64,000 nt of DNA, taken from Neisseria dumasiana (GTDB lineage: Bacteria; Pseudomonadota; Gammaproteobacteria; Burkholderiales; Neisseriaceae). The stretch lies in the NCBI RefSeq assembly GCF_022870885.1, contig NZ_CP091509.1, forward strand, positions 2,356,001 to 2,420,000, written 5' to 3'. The notes beneath the pieces are model-generated. The model saw nothing but the letters and a program-made list of their open reading frames with translations. It searched no databases and was not told where the DNA came from. Position numbers and translations under genes: made by a program. Positions 9,290-17,998 of the stretch are shown in pieces; positions within the stretch are counted from its first letter, which is position 1; each line of letters begins with the position of its first letter.

Positions 9290-11452
9290 TTAGTAGCGTA
9301 AGTTGCTGCCTACGTTGTCCATAATTCGCGGAGTGATGAAAATCAGCAACTCACGGCGTTTTTCGCTGCGGGTGCGTGATTTAAACAGGTTGCCCACAAC
9401 GGGAATATCGCCCAGCAAGGGTACTTTAGCTACAGTATTACCGTTTTCTTCTTCGTAAATACCGCCGACAATCAAAGTGCCGCCATCTTCAACCATTGCT
9501 TGGGTTTGAAGCTGTTTGGTGCTGATACACTTGGTTGTTACACCGCCGGAAATACAGTCGGACGGGCTGTCTTTATTGATTTTAACCGTCATGATTACCT
9601 GCCCGTCGGGGGTGATATTGGGCGTAACGGTTAAACCCAACACCGCTTTTTTGAAGGTAATGGAAGTAGCGCCGCTTGAAGTTGCCTCTTCATAGGGGAT
9701 TTCAGAGCCCGACTCAATCGTGGCTTCTTTACGGTCTTGCGTTAAAACGCGCGGGTTGGAAATAATTTTGCCCCTACCCTGTTCCTGCATTGCAGCCAAC
9801 TCCAAACCCAATGCGCCTGAAGAAAGTGCACGAACCAGTGCAATACTTGAGGTGGCAGCTGAAACCGGTAAACTGATGTTGGGAGAGAACTCTAACGGTT
9901 TAGTCGTAGGGACGGTATTTGCACCGCTCAAAATATGGTTGGTTATTGTACGGTTGTTATCTACTTTAGTGCTGTGGTTGCTTAGTGCATTGTTAAGGTT
10001 GGAACCCCAAGTGTTACGGCCTTTGACAGCGTTGTAACCGAATTTTACACCGATGTTGCGCGAGAAAGAGTCTTCTGCTTCCACAATGCGTGCTTCTACC
10101 ATAACCTGACGTGTCGGTACGTCTAATTCTTCAATCAGTTTTTGGAACTTATGAATAACATGGCGGTTATCGGTAATGATTAGGGTATTGGTAGCCGGGT
10201 CGATCAGCGCGCTGCCTCTTCCGCTCAGCAGGCTGTTACGGTCGCTATTATTGCCGCTTTCGTCAAGACGCAGAATTTTACGGAATTCTTCTACGTTTTT
10301 GTATTTCAGTTGGAAAGTTTGAGACAACAGCGGACCCAAATCATCAATTTCTTTCTGGGCTTGCAAGGTTGCTTTATCTTTAGCCAATAATTCTTCACGC
10401 GGGGCAACGTTGATGATGTTGCCTTGACGGCGCATGTCCAAATTACGAGCTTGCATCACTAAATCAAGTGCCTGATCCCAAGGCACATCTTTGAGCGATA
10501 AAGTCATTTTGCCATTCACAGTATCGCTGGCAACGATATTCATGCCTGATTCTTTAGCCAAAATTTGGAGAATGGTTCGCACCTCCACATCTTGGAAATC
10601 CAAAGAAATTTTTCGTCCATTAAACGATTTATTTGGCGTATTGGCTAAGCCTTGGGCAGCAATATTGGCTTTTTGGCTGATTTCGAAACTGTAACGGCCA
10701 TGTGCTCCTTGGGTGCGTACATCCCAGCTGCCTTGATTACGGATGATCAGTTGGGTGTTGTTACCAATGCGTTTGATGGTTACGTTGCGTACCGGGGTGT
10801 TGAAATCGGCAACATCCAAACTACGCTGTGCCTGTGTCGGCAATGGATAGTTTTTCAACGTAATGATGATTCTGTCGCTTTGTTTCTTAATTTCAGGTTC
10901 GCCGCTGAAAGAAGAAGCATTCAACTCTACGATACCGGAGTTGCGGGTACCTTTACGGAAATCAATGTTGGCTGAAGCCGCAATCTGTTCTTGGCGAGCA
11001 GGTGTAGCAACGGGAGCCGGCATTGGTGCTGCGTTTCTTTGCAAAGGCGCGGTATTGCTGGTTTTATTATTAGCTTCGCTGATGTATACCCAAACTTCGT
11101 TGCCTTTGATTTCGGTATTGTATTGGCTGGCCTTATTCAGCCCCAAAAGGATACGGGCACGGTCGTCATTTTGTGCCGCTGTAATTTGGTTTAACAGCGG
11201 ATCGGCGTACTCCAAAACAGGTTGGGGTAATTGGATAGACGTGCCGCTGAAGTCAAGTGCAATGCGGGCAGGCGTAGTGGTTACAAAACCGCGGGGAGAT
11301 GTAACGTCTTTATCAAATTTGATTTTGATAATTTTCTGATTGTCAGGCAAAGAAGATACGTTGATATCGGTAATATTGCCCGAATATGCCGTCTGAACGG
11401 CAAAGCCGAGAGTAATGGCTGAAAGAATCTTTGTAATGTTGCGTGAGTTCAT
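9290..11452 (-). CDS. pilQ: Type IV pilus secretin PilQ
   Basis: PilQ is the outer-membrane secretin ring through which the pilus fibre, and in transformation DNA, passes. From the ATG at 11452 it is 720 residues; this start has AAAGGGG upstream, whereas the one at 11488 lies inside pilP. A signal peptide ([24 protein letters not shown]) is followed by two AMIN-type domains (about 25-270), an N0/STN domain ([24 protein letters not shown]), an N1 domain and the secretin core ([23 protein letters not shown] to [33 protein letters not shown]). The linker between the AMIN domains is a short Pro/Ala stretch without the small basic repeats of meningococcal PilQ. Confidence 0.97.
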   Translation of the reverse strand: MNSRNITKILSAITLGFAVQTAYSGNITDINVSSLPDNQKIIKIKFDKDVTSPRGFVTTTPARIALDFSGTSIQLPQPVLEYADPLLNQITAAQNDDRARILLGLNKASQYNTEIKGNEVWVYISEANNKTSNTAPLQRNAAPMPAPVATPARQEQIAASANIDFRKGTRNSGIVELNASSFSGEPEIKKQSDRIIITLKNYPLPTQAQRSLDVADFNTPVRNVTIKRIGNNTQLIIRNQGSWDVRTQGAHGRYSFEISQKANIAAQGLANTPNKSFNGRKISLDFQDVEVRTILQILAKESGMNIVASDTVNGKMTLSLKDVPWDQALDLVMQARNLDMRRQGNIINVAPREELLAKDKATLQAQKEIDDLGPLLSQTFQLKYKNVEEFRKILRLDESGNNSDRNSLLSGRGSALIDPATNTLIITDNRHVIHKFQKLIEELDVPTRQVMVEARIVEAEDSFSRNIGVKFGYNAVKGRNTWGSNLNNALSNHSTKVDNNRTITNHILSGANTVPTTKPLEFSPNISLPVSAATSSIALVRALSSGALGLELAAMQEQGRGKIISNPRVLTQDRKEATIESGSEIPYEEATSSGATSITFKKAVLGLTVTPNITPDGQVIMTVKINKDSPSDCISGGVTTKCISTKQLQTQAMVEDGGTLIVGGIYEEENGNTVAKVPLLGDIPVVGNLFKSRTRSEKRRELLIFITPRIMDNVGSNLRY

Positions 11453-11465
11453 AAGTAATGCCCCT

Positions 11466-11999
11466 TTAATTGTTGTTTTGAGCTGCATCGCTGCCGTTGT
11501 CTGAGCCGCTCAATGGTAGTTCTGCTTTACGGTATGCCCAATTTCCATAACTGTCTTCAACCAGTTCGGTAATCAAAATCTTGTCTGCCGTGATCGATTG
11601 GATGCGACCGTGATTTTGCCCGATATAGTTGCCGGGAAGGACAGTGTAAACATGGCCATTGGCTTCAACATAGCCTGAAGTTTGTTTTCCTTTAGTCAGG
11701 CTGCCCACATATTTCAGATTTTCAAGGCTGTAGCTTTCGAGAACTTCTTTTGCCCGGTTATTATTGGGTGCGTTTGCACCTTGCTGCATGGCAACCAGCC
11801 TTTTGCTGTCGAAGGCATGAAGTCCGCTAAAATTCGGAGCAGTATAGTTTTTTGCTTGGATAGCGGCAGGTGCTTCAAAAGGAATGATTTTTGATTTGGC
11901 CTGTTGGCGGGTATCTCGCATCCATTTGGTTAGATCGTCGTGTGAAGATGTGCAGGCCGAAACAGCCAATATGCCTGCGAGTAGTAGTGTTTTTTTCAT
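11466..11999 (-). CDS. pilP: Type IV pilus inner-membrane lipoprotein PilP
   Basis: PilP links the PilN/PilO inner-membrane complex to the PilQ secretin. The 177-residue precursor has a lipoprotein signal peptide with lipobox VSAC (Cys16) and a flexible segment. The C-terminal beta-sandwich (about 80-165, [36 protein letters not shown]) binds the N0 domain of PilQ in characterised homologues. It lies 17 bases after pilO and its stop is 13 bases before the pilQ start. Confidence 0.96.
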   Translation of the reverse strand: MKKTLLLAGILAVSACTSSHDDLTKWMRDTRQQAKSKIIPFEAPAAIQAKNYTAPNFSGLHAFDSKRLVAMQQGANAPNNNRAKEVLESYSLENLKYVGSLTKGKQTSGYVEANGHVYTVLPGNYIGQNHGRIQSITADKILITELVEDSYGNWAYRKAELPLSGSDNGSDAAQNNN

Positions 12000-12016
12000 A
12001 ATGTTTCTCTCAGGGG

Positions 12017-12661
12017 TTATTGGGAAGCCTGCGCTTCACTTGCAGCTTTCGCTGCTTCCAATTCAGCAGCCACTTCCTCTGCAGGGCGGGCTTTATAGGT
12101 ATTGGCAGTTGCACTTAGCGTCAGAAGATTGCTTTTTTCATCTTTGCTGCTGCCTATTTTCAAGGATTCCAAAGTAATAATGCGCGAGAGCTTGCCTACG
12201 TCGCGTGCAAATTGGCTGATTTGGCTGTATTTGCCCGTAATGGCTATTTCATAAGGCAATGCTTGGATGGGGCCGTCGTTTACAGGTGTTTGAGGAACAA
12301 CGCTGTCCATGCGCAAACCATTGGTTGCTCCGGCTTGATGCAGTTCTTGAATGAGATTCGGAATTTCTGCATCGGTAGGAAGCTGTTTGAGCAAAACATT
12401 AAATGACGAACGGATGGCTGCCAATTCTTCTTTCAAATTATCAAGGTTGGCGGCTTCAATGCTTTTTTGTGTGTAGGTTTCTTTTAACTCGGTTTCTTTC
12501 TGAACCGCGCCGTCCAATGTTTCCAACTGGTTGCTGAACAGTGCTAAATAGCCGGCTGCCAGAACGCTAACCACCACCAAAGATGCCAATACCAGCTTGG
12601 CCGGCATACTTAATAAGTGCAGGTTTTTGGTATCAATATTTTTTAGTGTTTTTGCTGCCAT
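12017..12661 (-). CDS. pilO: Type IV pilus assembly protein PilO
   Basis: PilO is a bitopic inner-membrane protein that pairs with PilN to form the periplasmic scaffold joining PilM and PilP. The 214-residue protein has one membrane segment (about residues 20-43, LVLASLVVVSVLAAGYLALF), a coiled-coil stalk (ETLDGAVQKETELKETYTQKSIEAANLDNLKEELAAI region) and a ferredoxin-like periplasmic domain. The C-terminal tail is rich in Ala and Glu. It follows pilN with one base between stop and start, indicating translational coupling. Confidence 0.96.
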   Translation of the reverse strand: MAAKTLKNIDTKNLHLLSMPAKLVLASLVVVSVLAAGYLALFSNQLETLDGAVQKETELKETYTQKSIEAANLDNLKEELAAIRSSFNVLLKQLPTDAEIPNLIQELHQAGATNGLRMDSVVPQTPVNDGPIQALPYEIAITGKYSQISQFARDVGKLSRIITLESLKIGSSKDEKSNLLTLSATANTYKARPAEEVAAELEAAKAASEAQASQ

Positions 12662-12662
12662 G

Positions 12663-13277
12663 TTATTTTCCCTGTTGGTCGGAAACCGTACCGCTTATGC
12701 CCGGAGCAGCGGCTGAAACGTCCGGTAATGTGTAATAAGATTGGTTTAACAGCACTTTAAGTGTAAATTCTTGTGCATTATCTACCTTTTTGATGTTTAC
12801 CAATTCGGGTTGCATAAAAATGCCTGTACTGGGAATTGATCTCATAAACATGGCAATTTTGTTATCGCTGGTCGCTTTGCCGCTGATGTTGTATGAGGTC
12901 GGGCTTTCAGCTGTAATTGCAGTCAGATAAGTACCTTCCGGAATCAGCACATTTAAGGTATCGATAATTTGTGCGGCTTGGAACCGTTTTTCCTGTAACT
13001 CTTCAACTTTTTGTTTTCGAGCCAAAAACTCTTCTTTCTCTTTCTTTAATTTATTGATTTCAAGAAGATTTTCATCAAGCTTGGTAATTTCTTGAGAAAG
13101 AAAGCCGTTGCGTTCTTCTTGATTGCTGATGGCTCGGTTGATGCCGAAATAGGTCAGCGCAGAAAGGCCGATACCTGTTAACAAGGCAAGCAACATGAGC
13201 GATTTAAAGTTTTGTTTTTGCTTCTGCTGAATTTCTTCACGGTAGGGAAGAAGGTTGATTCTGGTTAGTTGAATCAT
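12663..13277 (-). CDS. pilN: Type IV pilus assembly protein PilN
   Basis: The 204-residue protein begins with the conserved cytoplasmic peptide IQLTRINLLPYREE, which docks in the groove of PilM. It continues with a membrane segment (about 28-48, MLLALLTGIGLSALTYFGI), a charged coiled coil (KLDENLLEINKLKKEKEEFLARKQK region) and a periplasmic ferredoxin-like domain. It pairs with PilO in the alignment complex. The gene starts one base after the pilM stop. Confidence 0.96.
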   Translation of the reverse strand: MIQLTRINLLPYREEIQQKQKQNFKSLMLLALLTGIGLSALTYFGINRAISNQEERNGFLSQEITKLDENLLEINKLKKEKEEFLARKQKVEELQEKRFQAAQIIDTLNVLIPEGTYLTAITAESPTSYNISGKATSDNKIAMFMRSIPSTGIFMQPELVNIKKVDNAQEFTLKVLLNQSYYTLPDVSAAAPGISGTVSDQQGK

Positions 13278-13278
13278 A

Positions 13279-14376
13279 TTAAAGCCCCCTTAATGCCAAG
13301 CCGAAGGCAAGAGTTAATGTTGATGCGTCTATTTGTAATTGGGAAATGTCGACTTTACTGCTGTTGGCTGCATATAAAATCGGGTGGATGCATTCGGTTG
13401 CCGTATTCGTGTGCGAGAAAATGGTTTCCGCCAATCCGGGTTGTTGTGCCGCCGTGCCGGTAAGCAGGATATGTTTGACGTTCGAATATTGATCGCCGGG
13501 TTGGGTAGTGTAGTAAAACTGGAGCACACGTTGGATTTCTTGCGCAACCTGTATATTGAAGCGGTCGGCTACTGCGGATTGGTAGTCGGAAGGCTTGGTG
13601 GCGGCATTCATCATTTGCGCAGCTTTTTCTTCGGTAACCTGATAGGTACGCTGGATGAGTTGGTTAAGCTGTTCGGTGCTGACAGTGGTTTCCTGCTTGT
13701 AGAGAATCTGGCCATTTTGGGTAATAACGGCATACATTTGAGTGGCATGAATGCCGAATATGGCGATTTTTTCATGCTCCAATTCGGGTGCATGTTGGTT
13801 GATCCAAAAAGAAAAAGCATTGTTTTGTGCGAATAAATCGATATCCAATGCAGATAAAGGCATGTCGGCATTGTTAAACGCTTCGATACGCGGTTCTACG
13901 TCGTCTTTTTTTGCGGCAGTAAGCAGTACACGGGTGCCGGCCGGAACCACGGATGTACCTATCGTGTGGTAATCGAAGTTCATTTCTTCGATCGGAGCGA
14001 TTTGTGAAACTTCAAACTCTGCAAAACCGTCCAAGTCTAAGTCCGAATCTTTTTCGTTGTAGACAACGGTTTCAATCGTAACCAGGCTTTGAGGCAGTGC
14101 TGCGATGAAGTTTTTAGAAGAGCTGTTGAGCTGCGTATAAGAATGTTGCAGATATGTAACAAGCTGATCGTAATCTTGAATTTTGTTGCCTTTGATAATA
14201 TTTTTAGGCAGTTTGGTAATAACGTATTTTTCCAACTGAATTTGGTTTAAACTACGGCCTGACAACTGGACCATCTTAATGGCATGTTGGCCGATATCGA
14301 TACCGACAGCGGAACGGTGGGCAAGGTTGGATGACGTTTTACTATTTGTATTGTTTTGCTTTTTTGTTAATCGCAT
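13279..14376 (-). CDS. pilM: Type IV pilus assembly ATPase-fold protein PilM
   Basis: PilM is an actin/FtsA-like cytoplasmic protein that binds the PilN N-terminus and connects the pilus motor to the alignment complex. The 365-residue sequence shows SAVGIDIGQHAIKMVQLSG (phosphate-1 loop), FAEFEVSQIAPIEEMNFDYH and a C-terminal phosphate-2/adenosine region (ILLTGTAAQQPGLAETI). It is the first gene of pilMNOPQ and diverges from ponA across 150 bases, the usual neisserial arrangement. AAGG lies about 10 bases before the ATG. Confidence 0.96.
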   Translation of the reverse strand: MRLTKKQNNTNSKTSSNLAHRSAVGIDIGQHAIKMVQLSGRSLNQIQLEKYVITKLPKNIIKGNKIQDYDQLVTYLQHSYTQLNSSSKNFIAALPQSLVTIETVVYNEKDSDLDLDGFAEFEVSQIAPIEEMNFDYHTIGTSVVPAGTRVLLTAAKKDDVEPRIEAFNNADMPLSALDIDLFAQNNAFSFWINQHAPELEHEKIAIFGIHATQMYAVITQNGQILYKQETTVSTEQLNQLIQRTYQVTEEKAAQMMNAATKPSDYQSAVADRFNIQVAQEIQRVLQFYYTTQPGDQYSNVKHILLTGTAAQQPGLAETIFSHTNTATECIHPILYAANSSKVDISQLQIDASTLTLAFGLALRGL

Positions 14377-14416
14377 AATGTAACGCCTTGTGTTTTTGAG
14401 AAGAGTAACAGTTTTT

Positions 14417-14429
14417 ATCCGTAACGGAT
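14417..14429. promoter_or_regulatory. Small palindrome between pilM and ponA
   Basis: ATCCGT and ACGGAT flank one base in the divergent pilM/ponA intergenic region (14377-14526), about 41 bases upstream of pilM. It may be an operator or a chance palindrome. A weak ponA promoter could be TTGATG (14463-14468) with TACTTT (14485-14490), 16 bases apart. Confidence 0.3.
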
Positions 14430-14526
14430 TTCTTCATGGTTTACACAAAAAATAACCGTGTGTTGATGAAATCTTTAGCTATTTTACTTTATTTAATGCT
14501 TTTAATGGCAACTTTATTAATTAGTC

Positions 14527-16986
14527 ATGATTAAAAAAATTATAACGACCTGTATTGGTTTGGTTTTAGGTTTATTACTCTTTGTGGTAGGTTTGGTTGC
14601 AATTGCCATTCTGATTACATATCCGAAACTGCCTTCTTTAGAAGCGGTTCAGCACTACCAGCCGAAAATGCCGTTGACGGTTTATTCTTCAGACGGCGAA
14701 GTTATCGGCATGTATGGAGAGGAGCGGCGGTCTTTTACCAAAATCGGTGATTTCCCCCAAATATTGAAAGATGCCGTTTTGGCGGCGGAAGACAAGCGGT
14801 TTTATGACCATTGGGGCGTAGACGTTATCGGCGTGATGCGTGCGGCGATCGGAAACATGACCGGCGGAGTGCAATCGGGTGCGAGTACGATTACACAGCA
14901 GGTGGCGCGTAATTTCTATTTGAGTAACGAGCGTACATTTACCCGTAAATTCAATGAGGCACTTTTGGCTTACAAAATCGAAAAGTCTTTAACTAAAGAC
15001 CAGATTTTGGAGCTGTATTTCAATCAGATTTATCTTGGCCAGCGCGCTTACGGTTTTGCGGCGGCATCTAAAATTTATTTTAATAAAGATGTGAAAGATT
15101 TGACGCTTGCCGAAGCAACGATTCTGGCAGGATTGCCGAAAGCGCCTTCGACATTCAATCCGATTGTGAATCCCGAACGTGCCAAGTTGCGTCAGAAATA
15201 TATTTTGAACAATATGGTTGAAGAGAAGATGATTACGCCGCAGGATCGTGAAAAAGCGTTGGCGGAAAATCTGCACTTCGAACGCCATGTTCAGAAAATA
15301 GACCAAAGTGCTTTGTATGTTGCCGAAATGGTGCGCCAAGAGTTGTATGACAAATACGGCGAAGAAGCTTACACGCAAGGTTTTAAGGTTTATACCACGG
15401 TAAGTACGGCTCATCAGCGTGTAGCCACCGAAGCTTTGCGTAAAGCATTGAGAGGCTTCGACCAAGGCAGCAGCTACCGCGGTGCAGAGCATTATCTTGA
15501 TTTAAGCCAAACCGATAATGTGGAAGAAACGGTTGGACAATATCTTTCAACACTTTATACGGTAGACGGTATGATGCCGGCGGTTGTGTTGAATACGTCT
15601 AAAAAAGGCGTGGAAATTCAGTTGGCCAGCGGTAACCGCACCACTTTGAGCAATGCCGAGCTGGGTTTCGCGGCAAGGGCGGTGAACAATAAAAAAATGG
15701 AAGACGCGCAAATCCGCCGCGGTGCCGTTATCCGTGTGAAGAAAAACGGCAAGCGTTGGTCGGTGGCACAACAGCCGCTGCTTCAAGGTGCATTGGTGGC
15801 GTTGGATGCGAGAACCGGAGCGGTGCGTGCCTTGGTGGGCGGTTACGATTTCCACAGTAAAACCTTTAACCGCGCTACGCAGGCTTTGCGCCAACCGGGT
15901 TCTTCGTTTAAACCGTTTGTGTATTCCGCCGGCTTGTCGAAGGGCATGACGATGGCTACCCCGTTGAACGATGCGCCGATTTCGCTGCCCGGGCAAGGGC
16001 GTAACGGTGCGGCTTGGAATCCTAAAAATTCAGACGGCCGCTATGCAGGCTTTATCAGCATGCGTCAGGCTTTGACTGCTTCTAAAAATATGGTGTCGAT
16101 CCGTATTCTGATGTCTATCAAAGTGGATTATGCGCAAGAATATATCCAGCGTTTCGGCTTTAAGCCGTCTGAAATTCCTGCCGGTCTGTCGATGGCCTTG
16201 GGTACGGGCGAAACCACGCCGATGAAAATGGCCGAGGGCTATACGGTTTTTGCCAACGGCGGTTATAAAGTTTCTTCTTATGTGATCGACCGTATTTATG
16301 ACGGCCAAGGTCGTTTGCGTGCGCAAATGCAGCCTTTGGTTGCAGGCGAGAATGCACCGCAGGCGATCGATCCGCGTAATGCGTTTATTATGTATAAGAT
16401 GATGCAGGACGTGGTGCGCTACGGTACGGCAACCCGTGCCAAAGCCTTGGGCCGCTCTGATATCGCAGGTAAAACGGGTACGACCAACGACAACAAAGAC
16501 GCATGGTTTGTGGGCTTCAATCCCGACATCGTAACGGCGGTTTATATCGGTTACGACAAGCCCCGCAGCATGGGCCGTGCAGGTTACGGCGGAACGATTG
16601 CTTTGCCGGTTTGGGTGGAATACATGCGTTTTGCGCTGAAAGGCGTGCCGGTAAAAGGCATGAAAGCACCCGAAGGCATGGTAACCAAAGGCAACGATTA
16701 TTTCTTGAAAGAGCAGCAGACAACCAACCCCGATTTGCCGCTGGATAACCGTTCAAGCCGTCCGGTGCGCAATGAAGAACGCGATCCGGAAATCGGACAG
16801 GCTGCGAAACCCGCCGCACAAAAAGCCCAACCTTCCGACTACGCACCGATCGAACAAGTGGTAGAACCGCTCAACGGCCGTAACGACAGAGGCGGCAATG
16901 CGGGCGGCGGAAACGGCGGTCAGGCTCAGCCTGAACCTTTGGCACCCGCGGGTCAATCGTCGAAGCAGTTGGATTCTCTGTTCTGA
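14527..16986 (+). CDS. ponA: Penicillin-binding protein 1A (bifunctional transglycosylase/transpeptidase)
   Basis: This class A PBP polymerises and cross-links peptidoglycan at the outer face of the inner membrane. The 819-residue protein has an N-terminal membrane anchor (about 7-32) and a GT51 glycosyltransferase domain with EDKRFYDHWGVD and GASTITQQVARNFYLS. The transpeptidase domain has SSFKPFVYSAGL (SxxK), TASKNMVSIRI (SxN) and IAGKTGTTND (KTG). A low-complexity tail rich in Gly, Asn and Pro ends in KQLDSLF as in other neisserial PBP1. The gene is divergent from pilM and ends before a bidirectional DUS terminator. Confidence 0.97.
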   Translation: MIKKIITTCIGLVLGLLLFVVGLVAIAILITYPKLPSLEAVQHYQPKMPLTVYSSDGEVIGMYGEERRSFTKIGDFPQILKDAVLAAEDKRFYDHWGVDVIGVMRAAIGNMTGGVQSGASTITQQVARNFYLSNERTFTRKFNEALLAYKIEKSLTKDQILELYFNQIYLGQRAYGFAAASKIYFNKDVKDLTLAEATILAGLPKAPSTFNPIVNPERAKLRQKYILNNMVEEKMITPQDREKALAENLHFERHVQKIDQSALYVAEMVRQELYDKYGEEAYTQGFKVYTTVSTAHQRVATEALRKALRGFDQGSSYRGAEHYLDLSQTDNVEETVGQYLSTLYTVDGMMPAVVLNTSKKGVEIQLASGNRTTLSNAELGFAARAVNNKKMEDAQIRRGAVIRVKKNGKRWSVAQQPLLQGALVALDARTGAVRALVGGYDFHSKTFNRATQALRQPGSSFKPFVYSAGLSKGMTMATPLNDAPISLPGQGRNGAAWNPKNSDGRYAGFISMRQALTASKNMVSIRILMSIKVDYAQEYIQRFGFKPSEIPAGLSMALGTGETTPMKMAEGYTVFANGGYKVSSYVIDRIYDGQGRLRAQMQPLVAGENAPQAIDPRNAFIMYKMMQDVVRYGTATRAKALGRSDIAGKTGTTNDNKDAWFVGFNPDIVTAVYIGYDKPRSMGRAGYGGTIALPVWVEYMRFALKGVPVKGMKAPEGMVTKGNDYFLKEQQTTNPDLPLDNRSSRPVRNEERDPEIGQAAKPAAQKAQPSDYAPIEQVVEPLNGRNDRGGNAGGGNGGQAQPEPLAPAGQSSKQLDSLF

Positions 16987-17039
16987 TTCTGTCGAATATG
17001 GGATGATTGAGAGTTAAATATTTGATAAGTATGTTAAAT

Positions 17040-17071
17040 AAGGCCGTCTGAAAAATTTTTCAGACGGCCTT
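17040..17071. terminator. Bidirectional DUS terminator between ponA and the lipoprotein gene
   Basis: AAGGCCGTCTGAAAAA is followed without a gap by its exact complement, giving 16-bp arms. The genes on both sides converge on it. Confidence 0.8.
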
Positions 17072-17081
17072 TCATGTTGGT

Positions 17082-17699
17082 TTAAAGTTTCTTGAATTCC
17101 CATACCGTACCGTTTGAATGGAAACTCAAATAATACTGTTTGCCCACCGCTTCGATGGTGGCGGTGTGCCAAAAGCGTTTTTGGTTTTTTTCCAGTAACA
17201 CGAAAGAAACATAATAAGGCTCGGTAACGGCTGCATCCACCGAGCGGGCTTTTTCCGCCCATTGGGCGGCAATGGCTGCGGCGTCTGCAAAACGCACCAT
17301 AGAGAGAGGGGTGAGATTGGCGGCTACATTCGTTTCGGACGTGAGGCGTAAAGTGTCTGTGTAGCGCCATTTGCCGTGCTCGTAGAGATAATGGTCGATT
17401 TGCCCGGGTTTGTGCGGGTTTTGTATGTTCAACTCGATGCGGGGGCGGACACCGCTGAAAAAGTCGATACTTTCAAAGAAAATCAGGCTTTTCCCACGAA
17501 ATTGGGGAAGGTTTTTTAAAGCTGTTTCGGCAGCTTGCAGCGCTTCGGCATTTTCCAAAAAATTATCTTGGGCAACGACGGCTTCAACTTCGGCAGATGC
17601 GGCGGCGGTTTGGGCGCGGGCATTGCTGAAATCGCAGGCATTTAACATAAATGCGCTCAGGCATGCGCATAAAATCAATAATTTGGAAGATTGGTGCAT
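17082..17699 (-). CDS. Putative lipoprotein of unknown function
   Basis: From the ATG at 17699 the product is 205 residues and begins with a lipoprotein signal peptide ending in the lipobox MLNAC (Cys near residue 22). The track-length reading 32 codons longer would bury this signal, so I reject it. An Ala-rich linker is followed by a mixed alpha/beta domain (KNLPQFRGKSLIFFESIDFF, then PYYVSFVLLEKNQKRFWHTATI and QYYLSFHSNGTVWEFKKL). I do not recognise a family. It is a single gene, transcribed towards ponA, with repeat sequence upstream of it. Confidence 0.75.
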   Translation of the reverse strand: MHQSSKLLILCACLSAFMLNACDFSNARAQTAAASAEVEAVVAQDNFLENAEALQAAETALKNLPQFRGKSLIFFESIDFFSGVRPRIELNIQNPHKPGQIDHYLYEHGKWRYTDTLRLTSETNVAANLTPLSMVRFADAAAIAAQWAEKARSVDAAVTEPYYVSFVLLEKNQKRFWHTATIEAVGKQYYLSFHSNGTVWEFKKL

Positions 17700-17847
17700 A
17701 TTGGATTGGCATCGAAAAACGGTTGCCCAACATAACATTGCAGGTTTAAAAAGACAAGCTGCTGCGGCATGAAAGCCTATGCGTTGTATAGACAATCAAC
17801 TTATTTTTAGGGGCTGTGGTTAAACCGGTTAGCGGAATCGTTCCGTT

Positions 17848-17913
17848 ATAGCAAATAAACTGTATTTCTACTACGGCGTGCGGTCTTGTATCAAAAATAA
17901 GTTTATTTGCTGT
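17848..17913. repeat. 66-bp element with ATAGCAAATAAAC terminal inverted repeats
   Basis: The left end (ATAGCAAATAAACTGTATTT) and the right end (ATAAGTTTATTTGCTGT) are near-perfect inverted repeats. The inner bases TACTACGGCGTGCGGTCTTGTATCA are non-coding. Related sequence occurs at 45998-46152, at 30901-30950 (left end only) and, more decayed, near 7321-7352 and 41700-41760. It lies between the acnB terminator and the lipoprotein gene. Confidence 0.7.
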
Positions 17914-17947
17914 AAATCTCTCTCTTTTCAAAGCAGTCCCATAATAA

Positions 17948-17976
17948 AAACGGCCTTGATTCATTCAAGGCCGTTT
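17948..17976 (-). terminator. Terminator of acnB
   Basis: Twelve-base arms AAACGGCCTTGA and TCAAGGCCGTTT surround a 5-base loop. On the minus strand the stem is followed by TTATTAT and lies 22 bases after the acnB stop. Unlike most terminators here it is not built from a full DUS. Confidence 0.88.
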
Positions 17977-17998
17977 CAGCATTTATTCCGATAATGCT

